Source: Platanthera guangdongensis
Taxonomy: Eukaryota; Streptophyta; Magnoliopsida; Asparagales; Orchidaceae
DNA length: 64,000 nt
Assembly (NCBI GenBank): GCA_039583875.1
Contig: CM077152.1
Span: forward strand, 18,649,059 to 18,713,058
Direction of reading: 5' to 3'
The notes under the pieces are model-generated. The model did not search any database, was not told the DNA's origin, and worked only from the letters and a program-made list of their open reading frames with translations. The position numbers and the translations under genes were made by a program. Positions 24,701 to 35,900 of this stretch are shown piece after piece; position 1 is the first letter of the stretch, and the number at the start of each line of letters is the position of its first letter.

Positions 24701-27700
24701 TAATATCCTCAGAGCAGATTGTAGATGACACTCCCTCGGAGCTTGCATGAACTGGCTCACCTTGCCAACAGCATAGGAGATGTCGGGTCTGGTTACCGTG
24801 AGATATATGAGCTTGCCCACCAGATGCCGGTATCTCGTAGGATCGGAGAGAAGAGGTGAGTCATCTGTCCAAGTTTTGTCTTCTCCAACAGCCATAGGAC
24901 AACGTGCAGGTTTAGCACCAGTCAGTCCTGCCTCCTTTAAAAGATCAAGAGCATACTTCCGTTGTGAAAGGACCATGGAGTTGGGCTTTCTAGAGATTTC
25001 AATTCCCAGAAAGTATTTCGGGGAGCCCATATCCTTTGTGACCAGATGTTGACGAAGGTGTTTCTTGGTCATCAATATCCCTTCCTGGTCATCGCCAGTA
25101 AGAAGAATGTCATCAACATAAACCGCAAGAACAACAAGACCAGAGGCGGTTTTCCGAACAAACAAGGAGTGATCTGCTGAGCTTCTTGTAAAACCAATGG
25201 CCGCAACAATGCCACTGAACTTGTCAAACCAGGCACGAGGACTCTGTTTGAGGCCATAGATAGCCTTCTTTAGCCGGCATACTCGTGTCTCCCCCTGAGC
25301 AACATACCCAGGAGGTTGCTCCATGTAAACATCCTCCTGCAGATCACCATAGAGGAAGGCATTCTTAACATCTAGCTGCGAGATGGGCCAATCCCTGTTG
25401 ACAGCCACAGAGAGAAGAACCCGAATAGTGCTGAGACGAGCCACGGGAGAGAAAGTGTCAAAGTAATCAATCCCATAAGTTTGGGTAAAACCCTTGGCAA
25501 CCAGGCGAGCCTTATAACGATCCACACTGCCATCCGGGAGAAACTTCACCACGAAGACCCAGCGACAGCCAACAACATCTGTGCCGAAGGGAGGAGGAAC
25601 AAGGGTCCAGGTACCCCGTTCAGTGAGAGTAGCAATCTCCTCATCCATGGCAACTTTCCAATGAGGAATAGTAAGGGCCTCCTGGTAGGAACGGGGGGTG
25701 GCAGTGGCCGAGATAGCCAGTGCAAAAGCTCGGCGAGCAGGGGTAAGACGATCATATGAAACAACTGCAGCAAGTGGGTGTTGGGTACAGGCCCGAACCC
25801 CTTTGCGAAGAGCAATCGGGAGATCCAGGTCAGCAGGTGCCTCAGTATCCGGCGTATCCGTGGTGGAGAGAGCTGGCCCGGGAGTAGAGAGAGATGGCAG
25901 CGGAGTGGAGGGAGAAAGCGGAGTAGAGGGTGGAGAGGAGGAGGAGGGGGAAGACGGTGTAGTGGGTGGAGCGGGCGGAACAGTAGTGGGAGCAGAGGGA
26001 AGGGATGGGTTGGTATGAGAAGTAGGAGTAGGAGGGGCAGAAGAGGAAGCGGGAGAGAAGTAAGAGGCATTGGCAAAGAAGGTGACATCCGCAGAGACAA
26101 ATTGCTTGCGGGTAACAGGGTCAAAGCAGCAATATCCTTTCTGAGTGGGAGAGTAGCCCAGAAAGACACATTTGGTGGCACGTGGTGAGAGTTTGTCACG
26201 GGTGGCAGCGGGAGAGTGCACAAAAGCGGTGCACCCAAAGATGTGTAGAGGAAGAGGAAAGGGATCCTTGTCTGGATAAAGAATGGAGAAGGGGGTAGCA
26301 CCGTGGAGAATTGTGGAGGGAAGGCGATTGATGAGATAGCAGGAGAGGAGGACAGCATATCCCCAATAGGAGCGAGGAACATGCATGTGAGTCATCATAG
26401 TGCGAGCAACATCAAGGAGGTGACGGTTTTTGCGTTCCGCCACCCCATTTTGTTGGGAGGTGTAGACACAACTTGTTTGACGAAGAACACCATGGTGAAG
26501 ACAAAAGGAGGAGAAGTCGTGGCTAAGATACTCCTTAGCATTGTCAGAACGAAGGAGTTTAATAGACGTATCAAACTGAGTCTTAACCATAGAATAAAAA
26601 GAGGTCCAAACAGAGAATAGCTCGGAGCGATCTTTGAGAAGATATACCCACGTACAGCGAGAGAAATCATCAATGAAGGTGACAAAATAGAAACTACCCC
26701 GACCGATGGTGAGGTTAGGAGCGGGTCCCCATATGTCAGAGTGAACGAGGTCGAACGGACGGGAAGAGCCTCGACTTTGCGTTGGGGGGAAGGAGGAGCG
26801 GTGATGTTTGCCAAGTTGACATGCATCACAGTTTAGTGGAGGATGATGAGGAGGGAGGTGCGGGAAGAGCTGGCGGAGAATTCGGGGAGGAGCATGTCCA
26901 AGGCGAAGATGCCATTGGAGAAGATCTATAGAGGAGGAGGAGAAGGCGGAGAAAGCAGAAACGTTGTCGAGGAAGTAGAGGCCACCACTCTCAGTCCCGG
27001 TAGCAATCGTCCGTTGGGAAGCCGGATCCTGAAAAGTACAAGAGCTAGGGGTGAATATGACAGAACACCGTAGTTGCTTGCATAAAGAAGTAACCGATAA
27101 TAAGTTGCACGGAAACTTGGGCACATAGAAGGTATCAGCCAGGCAGAGAGAGGGAGTGACTTGAACCATGCCCGTCCCATGGACCGGGGAGGGGGATCCA
27201 TCAGCAACAATGACCGGGGGCAACCGAGCATGTGTGTCAAGAAGAGAGAAATATTGAGGATTTCCTGTCATATGATTGGTTGCACCAGAATCGATGAGCC
27301 ATCTGCCGTGAGTAACAACATGAGCACTACCAGAAGAGGTGACCACGGAGGCGGACAGGCCTGAGGAGGGAAAGGCCATGGAGGCAAGAGAGGAGCAGGC
27401 CGCGACGATAAGAACAAGCCGCAAGAAGAGAAAAGAGCACCAAGCCGGGCGAACAGCAACAGGTCGGGCGGCTAGGAAGGCCGCTACCAAGAAGCAGAGA
27501 GAAGTCGCACGGCTTAAAAAAGTCGGGCGAACAGAGGAGAACAGGTCGCACGGCAAAAGATGAGGCCGGCGCGACTAGCAAGCAGGAACGGGTAGAGGGG
27601 AATAATCAAGTAGCGCGAACAGCAGCGGCTAGCAAGAGGTCAAAGGCACAGCGGGGAAGAGGTCGCGCGGACTGAAAAGGCCGAGCGAACAGAAGAGAGG

Positions 27701-29873
27701 AGAAGGGCAGGTGACCGCGACCAAGAAGCGGGTGAGAAAGGAACAACCCGCACGGTCAGGCAGATCACAGCAGCAAACCGCGAGTATAGGGGCAAGCGGA
27801 TATGGGGAAAGCAGAAGCGGACAGGGAGAAGAAGTCCGCAGCGGGTAGATACAAGCCGCAAAGACTCGGAGATGCAAGAAAGAGCAAGGAACGCGGCGAC
27901 AAGGAAACAGGTCGCTGCGAAAAGGCACCAGGAGAAGAGAACAAGAAGCAAGCCGCGCGAACAGGGCAGCGGACAGAAACAAGCCGCTCGAACAGGGCGG
28001 CGAACAGAAGAGAAGGCAAGTCGCGAAAGAGGTCGCGGATAGCGGAAAACAAGCCGCTAGAAGCAGAGAGCGCACAGAATCAGGAGGAAAAGACCGTGTC
28101 CTCTGATACCATGTTAGAAAGTAGCGAAAAGAAGCGAAAAGTAGAAAACAAGCGGATATGCTTTTGAATAATTGAAACTTTATTATCCAAAAAAGGTATT
28201 TATTACAATGGTATGCCCTCCTTTATATAGAATGGAGGAGAGATGAAAGAATACAAATAAGAGATGTGAGACTAAAATTTACAGGACTAAGCGGACTATA
28301 CAAAACAAACCGCACAAGCCGCGCGGTTAGATAGCAGGGCTAACCGCACGGCTACCACCAGAGAGGAAGAGAGACCGCCAGAGTAGACCGCCAGACCGCC
28401 CGGCCTCCAAGCCGGCTGAGACAAACCGCCAGACCGCCCGGTCACCAACTTCAACAGCCGACTCGATGACAACAGTGGAGGTAAGAATTCCACTTGGTAG
28501 GCAACTGAACGAGGAGAGTTGTTGGGTTCTGATACTAAGTTGTTATGGGCTAACCCGTAGAATATTGAAGTCGTCGGAGTAGTGATCGGAGGCAGTGCTG
28601 ACGAATGGGGAAACTACGGATCCGGAACCGCAATTGCCTAGGTTGGGTATTGCAATCTATACAAGGATCAAGAGGAGAGACTTAAAGTCATGTATGCCTT
28701 CATTGAACACATCACTTGACTTTAACTTAGCTTACAGGACAATTAGATGACAATCAAATAACTACCAAATTATCAACAACTAATAAAAGACAACAATTAA
28801 TATAAGACAAATCGATAAATAGGTGTGAAGCCCGTAAAATAAAACCCACCAGCCCGCTTGTTATAGGGAAGCACCCGCGCAAGCAGGTATGGACGAAGTA
28901 GAAGCGAGAATGTCGGTTTGAGTAAATTTGTGAGAATCCAATGGCCCAAAAACAAAAAGGTTCCTCCCCCCTTCAATTTCCATCGAAATCTTATCTTCTC
29001 TTATTTATCTAGTTCCAAGGCATGATGTAAACATGGTAAAAAATATGTCAAAACTGATGATTTTAAGGTAGAAGACAATTATATTGATAGCACGAGGATA
29101 TAAAGAAATCTTTGGTATTGATGCATCTAGGTTTATATAAAAAATCTAAAATGTTATAGATGGCAAGACGAAGACGTCTATGTTTAACAATGTGGAAAAA
29201 ACTCAAACTTATAAATACTTTCTCTATATTCAAATACAAGGTATGAATACATATTTATAGAAGGGAGAAAGAGAGAAGACAGTCTTATACATGATGTGGG
29301 ACTAAAGAAGAGAAAGAGAAAAATAAACAAATACATAGGCTATATAGGCCCCTTTACATGGGCTTTTCTAACACTCCCCCGCAAACTGGAGCGTACAAGT
29401 CGTATGCACCAAGCTTGGACAAAAACTGATAGAATAGGGTATTTGGTAGATCCTTTGTGAGGATATCATCAACTTGTTCAATGCCCGGAACATGCTTTAA
29501 TTTTATCTTCTTCATTTGAACTTTTTCCCAGATAAAATGACAGTCTACTTCAATATGTTTTGTTCTCTCATGAAAGACTGGATTCTTTGCAATGTGTATA
29601 GTTGCTTGGCTGTCACATATAGAGCTGTCACTTAAAACCGCAAACCGCAAACCGAACCGGAACCGCAAACCGAACTGGACCGAACCGTTTGCAAATTATT
29701 CGGGTTCTGGTTTGAATTTTGGAACCGTGAACAACATTGGTCCGGGTGTGGTTCTTACATATTATTATCCGGACCGGAACCGGAACCGGAACCGCAACAT
29801 ACAAGGCTCAAGCGGTTTCAAGATTTTTAGACCCGATCCGAACCGGACCGAAGTAGAACCGAACCGCAACTCG

Positions 29874-29907
<34 letters not shown>

Positions 29908-32900
29908 TGTTATTATTTTATAATTATATATAATATTTATACTTATCATCACGAGTGAAGTTGGTGCAGTTTGAACTCAATCCGCAATCGCACTAAAGGG
30001 GGTCGATTTTGGACTGAACAAAACTTCACCACATAAAAATCATATGATATGGTTTGACATTGTTGCTATTTGGAGTCAATTTTTGCAATGTATTTTTTTA
30101 TTTTTATACAGTTATATAATATATTTTCAATTTTACTTACATATTTTTTTTTGAAATATTTTATTTAAAAAATATATAATATATATAACTACTATTTATT
30201 AGTAATCATGAAAGACAACTAATTGTAGGCGGTTGTTACGGTTGAGCATGCCGACGAGACGTGCGCAAGACAACTAGAATTTGTGGCAAGTCTACACGCG
30301 TAGGAAAATAATTGATATTATCACACCGATCGTGGAAAAGTCCGTCGAGAAGTGGACAACATAATTATTTCTATTTTGATGTAGTTTTGAGTTTTACTAT
30401 TTGCAGTCTGCTTTTATTTCATTCCGCCAAATTTGATTTCGGTTTTAGTTAGAACCGATTGTAACTGAACCGAACTGCATGGAACCGGACCGAACCGATA
30501 GTGGCCGGTTTGGTTTTGGTTCTTGTTGAACCGGAACTGGAACCGGAACCGTTGACACGACGGCTCCAAAAATTAAGCTGGAACCGGAACCAGAACCGAA
30601 ACCAGTCAAATCAAATAAGGTTTTGGTTCTAATTTGAAGAACTGTTACCTTAGTGGTTCGGTTCATGATTTTAGTAGAACTGGAACCGTACCGGAACCGT
30701 GACAGCTCTAGTCACATAGCAGGAGGGCAGGTGAGGGAAGTTTTACCTCAAGATCGACAAGAAGACTTTCAAGTCAAGTTAGCTCAGAGACAACCGACGC
30801 CATTGATCGGTATTTTGCTTCTGTTGAGGATCGAGCCACAACTGCTTGCTTCTTACTTCGCCAGGTAATGAGATGACCTCCAAAGTAGGTACAAAAACCA
30901 TTGGTTGAACAACGATCATCCAAGAAACCAGCATAATCAGCATCAGAATATGCAACTAATCTTGGAGTAGAAGATGAGGTCTTGTAAACCAATCCTTGAC
31001 CCGGAGCTGTTTTAAGTTATCTGAGGATGCGCTCAACGGCTTGAATGTGAGAAGTTCGCGGGGCATGCATAAACCTGCTGACCACTCCAACAGCGAATGA
31101 TATATCCGGTCTTGTAACTGTTAGGTAGATCAATTTCCCAACAAGTCGTTGATAGTATTCCGGATTTTGAAGAGGAAGATCTGCGTCGGAAGCGTGAGCA
31201 CACAATTTATGATTTGCATCCAGTGCAGTAGTAGTAGGCTTGTATCCAGAGCAACCAGCATCTTGAAGGAGAACTAGACAGTACTTTCTCTGGGACAGGA
31301 CAAGACCATCCGGTCGCCTTGCGATCTCCAGGACAAGGAAGTACCGAAGGTGACCCAGATCTTTCGTTTGGAAGACCGAGCTAAGGTGTTGTTTAACCGC
31401 ATGGATGCCCTTTGAACCGTCTCCAGTAATCAGGATGTCATCAACATATACTAGCAGAAGAACCGTTCTCGTTGCTCGGTGCCGTGTAAAGAGGGAAAAA
31501 TTTGCAGAACTTCGAGTAAAACCGACTTCCTGAACAGCCTTACAGAACTTGTCAAACCATGCTCGAGGAGATTGTTTGAGACCATAGATGAACTTCTTCA
31601 GATGACAAACTCGGGACTCCCCCGTGGTCTCAAACTCGGGAGGTTGCTGCATGTATACTTTTTCCCGGAGGTCGTCGTTCAGAAAAACATTTTTGATGTC
31701 CAGTTGGTGTAACATCCATTGGCGATGAACCGCCACTGAGAGAAGGACACGAATGGTGTTAAGCTTTGCTACTGGAGAGAAGGTTTCCTCGTAATCAAGA
31801 CCGTGCTGTTGGACGAAGCCACGAGCCACCAGGCTGGCTTTTAGACGGTCAATCGTCCCAACCTGAGCATGTTTGATTACAAAGACCCACTTACACCCAA
31901 CGGATCTCTGACCGGGGGGAGAGGTACCAGGTTCCAGGTCTGGTTCGCCCAGAGAGCCGTCATTTCTTCTTCCATGGCAGCCCGTCAGCCAGGATGTTAG
32001 AGAGCCTCCTGCACAGTGTTAAGTACAAAAACAGAGCATAATAAAGTGGCAAAAGTGTGGAGTGGTGGAGATAGGCGATGTAAGGATACATAGTTCGCCA
32101 AGTGATGAGCGGTAGAGTCTGGTGCTGGATCAGCAGAATGCGGAGCGTCAGAGGTCGAAGGCGACTGCAGTGGGGCAACAGAGGCAAGATGGTGACGAGT
32201 GTAAACACGTAGAAGAGGTGGCTTGGGAACAGGGGTAGCCTTGTCGTGAAATCGTGTTGGTGAAGGAGTGGTAACAGGAATGGCAGGACGTACGACGGTT
32301 GGTGGTAGAGGTGTAGGATTTGAGGCAGAGAAGAAAGGGAGATCCTCCTGAAAGGTCACATCAGCAGATACAGTCGCTTTTCGGGTAGCCGGAGAGTAAC
32401 ATACGTAGCCTTTTTGGGTCCGGGAATAGCCAACAAAGATAAGTTTGGCCGCCTGAGGATCCAACTTGTCCATGGACGTACCAAGAGTGTGGACATAGCA
32501 GACGCATCCAAAGATGCGGGGGAGAATGGCGGAGTAGAAGGGAACATGAGGCTGAATGGAGTAGCATTGTGGATTATGGGGGAAGGAAGACAGTTGATCA
32601 AGTAACAGGCCGTGGAGAGGGCGAAGTTCCAATAAGATTTGGGAACGTGCATCTGAAGCATGATAGAGCGAGGCATATCGAGGAGATGTCGATTCTTACG
32701 TTCAGCGGTTACGTTTTGTTGTGGGGTATAGGCACATGAATTTTGGTGAATAACCCTGAATTCAGAGCAGAGGTTTGCAAATTCGTGGCTAGTGTATTCG
32801 CGGGCATTGTCCGTGCGAATAGTTTTGATAGTTGTGGAGAATTGTGTGCGGGTCTCAAGGAGGAAAGCCCGAAAGACCCGGGGAAGCTCGGAGCGATCAC

Positions 32901-35900
32901 GAAGTAAGTAGAGTCATGTCATTCCGGAGTAATCATCAATAAAAGTTAGGAAATAACGATAACCAGAAACGCTAGTAACTCTGTACGGTCCCCAAATATC
33001 GGAGTGTACTAACATAAAATGAGCAGTGCTCCGGGTACAATGAGACGAAAAAGATGAACGCGGCTGCTTGCCGTAAATACATGCTTCACACTGAAAGGAA
33101 GGTAAATATACATCGGGAAGAGCCTTTTGGAAGACAGGTAAAGGGGCATAGCCAAGACGGCGATGTCAATCGACGGAGGAGACAGAAGGCAGGATAGCTG
33201 GAGTGTCATCAAGAAGGTAGAGCCCGTTTTGCAGTCGCCCTTTACCAATGATAGTCCGTGTTTGTTGATCATGTATCAGAAAAGAAGAAGTAAAGGTTAC
33301 CGAGCAGTTTAAATCAGTAGTAAGACGACCGACAGAAAACAAATTAAATGGGGAGCCCGGAACGTGAAGAGCCGAGCGGAGAGAAAGAGATGAAGTGCGA
33401 GGGATATCAGCCGAGCCAGAGACATGAACAGTGTCCCCATTAGCCACTGTAATACACTTGGAATGAGAAGAAGTCAAGTATTATTGTGGTCGCAGAGAGG
33501 TGATGTGATGAGTAGCACCGGAATCCACTATCCAACGTGGACTAGTGGAGAGATAAGCGATACCTTCATGTGAGATGGAGGAAGCAGAAGCAACCGAGGC
33601 AGGGGGGCGACTGAGCAAACCATGGAGTTGTTGCAGCTGAAGGCGGACCTCTTCAAAGTCAGTACGAGTGGAGGAGTTTGTGGCAACAACAGTGGCCTGC
33701 GGGGGAGGAGGAAACCCATGATACCGAAAGCAAACAGCCTCAAGGTGTCCGTCCTTCCCGCAGAAGGAACACTTTAGTCGAGGCCGATCTCCCCGACCGC
33801 GGCCCCGGGAGCCTGAACGTCCCCCACGAGCGGGAGGGGGAAGGGGTAGTAAGGGAGCCGAAGTCTGTTGTAGGAGAGCCGGTGACGGAGGAGCAGAGTA
33901 ATCAGGAGGAGAGACCTTGAGCAACAGGGCACATACATCTGATAGAGATGGGGTAGCCGCAGATGAGAGAATCTGTGCCCGAATGCTCTAAAAATAATGT
34001 GGTACACGAGCCATCATCATGGCAACACCGACAGCTTCTTTCTGAGCACGTTGTGCAGTGAGATCCAGCGTGGGAGGTTGATGTTGAATCCATTCTTTGA
34101 CAAGAATCTTGGCGCTAGCAACAAAGGACGTGAGGTCGGAGGCCCCGCCAACATCGAGACTTTGAAGATCAGTGATGATGTCGTAGAGGTGTTGGAGACT
34201 ATCTTTGTCAAAATAGAGGGCCCGGAACTCATCCCACATGGCTTTGGCGGTTTCATGATACATGGTCATGCGGTATGGTTCAATATCCAGAGAGTTGAGG
34301 AGCCACGTCTGGACCCGACCGTCGTTGTGTAGCCAATCATCAGTGGGCGGAACGGGAGCGGCCTGGGTCAGATGATGAAGAAAGCCTTTTGATTGAAGCA
34401 CACGGCGAACCGAGTGCACCCACTTCGTAAAGTTTTTCTTCCCGGTCAAAGAGATAGTAGTAATCCGCAATTCATCACGGATTTCGTGGGCAAGAATTGG
34501 GCGGTCAGCAGATGAAGCCGTCGGTTCGGCAGTCAATAGAGGACACCATGACCAGGCGGGCAACGGACTAGACCGTCGTGAGGTCGAGCAGCGGATAGAC
34601 GGGTAGACCGCATGAGAAGACCAGAATCAGACAGCAGGCAGGCCGTACGAGAAGTCCGTACAATACTAAGGCAGCGGCTAGAGCAGAAGAGGCAGCGACC
34701 AGAAGAGGTCGAGCGGACAGAAGGGAGAAGAAGATGTTGAATGCGAACTGGGGAGGCCGCACGGTCTCGGTGATAAGCCACAAGCGGCAAGAAGCCGCGA
34801 CCACGATGCTAAGCCCGGAGCGGTTAGGGAGACCGCTGCGACTAACCGACCCGAAGGACGCACGAGAAGGAAGCCGGACACAAGAAGCCCGCACGATCAA
34901 AGTGAATACACCAGCGGCAGGGGAAGATGCCACGACCAAATTCGTCGCGGATATAGAAGCCGCGGGAAGAGAGAAAGCCGCGCGGGTAGAGAGAACCAAA
35001 CCGCGCGGGAAAGGCCACGAGCTAAGAGGGGAGCTCACTGCGGGAAGAGAGAACCAAACCGCATGGGTAGAGAGGAAACCGCGTGGGAGAGAGGAAGTGG
35101 GAGAGGGCCCCACTAGCGAGAGAAACTCCTATAAAAGGATAGAGAGTCGAGAGAAAGAAGTGGAGGCCACGAGATAGGAGGGGAAGAGAGAGGCGGGTAG
35201 AGAAATCCTAGTCGCGTGCCTTGCGCGACAAGGGAAGGTCGTCCGGTTAGACAAACACAGACCGCGCCTAGCGCAAACAGAGGAAGGTCGGGCGGTTAGC
35301 AGAAAGCTAGCCGCAAGGAGAGACGGAGTCCCTCTGATACCATGTGGAGAAAACTCAAACTTGCAAATATTTTCTCTATATTCAAATACAAGGTATGAAT
35401 ACATATTTATAGGAGGGAGAGAGAGAAGAAAGTCCTATACATGATGTGGGACTAAAGAAGAGAAAGATAAAAATAAACAAATGCATGGGCTATATGGGCA
35501 CCTTTACATGGGCTTTTCTAACAAACAAAAAATTAACACAATTGTATGGAAAAGAAAATGGTTTAATCAGCCCAAACTTGGAATAATCATAAAAGGCAGA
35601 AGAATTAGTAAATACCTTCAGTTGTCCTGAATCAGTAACCAAGAAATTGAGCGGCACTGTTACGTCAAGAACTTGTGAAACCACTTCAGCATTAAGCTCA
35701 TCTCTAAGCTCACCACTTGTCCCCATTTCTTTGAGATTTCCATATACTGCTTTAGAAATAACCAATCCTCCTTTCTCCCTTTGTTTATTCTTCTTTCTAT
35801 TAGAAACAGTTTCTAGTAATGTTTGTGCTTTCTCAGCTTCCTTTCTTGCTTCTCGAACCTTATTTACAAAAGGGACCAAATTAACACAAACAATTAAAAT

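Larger units (their letters stand above)
23812..28456 (-). mobile_element. Young Ty1/copia retrotransposon, 4,645 bp, gag absent
   Basis: Two 345-bp LTRs differ at only three positions, all transitions (99.1% identity). A perfect 5-bp target duplication GCCGA flanks the element (23807-23811 and 28457-28461). Reading on the minus strand the order is 5' LTR, PBS, GC-rich leader, an uninterrupted protease-integrase-RT-RNase H frame, polypurine tract, 3' LTR. No gag domain or zinc knuckle exists between the leader and protease. It sits in the giant host intron in the same orientation as the gene and interrupts older repeat DNA next to the LTR at 28541. Confidence 0.95.
29191..35523 (-). mobile_element. 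Decayed Ty1/copia element, family C2, interrupted by a hAT
   Basis: LTRs of 183 and 181 bp (29191-29373 and 35343-35523) differ at roughly 12 positions plus a small indel, about 7% divergence by hand alignment. A perfect 5-bp duplication AACAA flanks it (29186-29190 and 35524-35528). PBS, leader, gag, protease, integrase, RT and RNase H appear in normal order on the minus strand but carry many stops and frameshifts. A 1,091-bp hAT element splits the RNase H region. It is the same family as 53165-58398, in the opposite orientation. Confidence 0.95.
10009..35615 (-). other. Giant intron, 25,607 nt
   Basis: Bounded by donor CTGAAG|GTATTT (exon ends at 35616) and acceptor TTCTTCAG (exon starts at 10008). 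The codon phase is 0 on both sides, and the joined protein reads straight from GQLK to [12 protein letters not shown] as in family members, so no exon seems to be missing. It contains an L1 fragment, organelle-like DNA, a gene-carrying hAT-like element, a solo LTR and two copia elements. Confidence 0.9.

Noticed and set aside
25546..26382. 278-codon minus-strand frame and similar frames overlapping the copia pol
   Set aside because: Shadow frames of the GC-rich pol gene; the real frame shows all expected domains.
27380..27556. Pol protein starting at 27556
   Set aside because: The frame is open that far but begins with TTG and holds no ATG before 27379; the upstream 59 codons are leader sequence rich in Leu, Arg and Ala.
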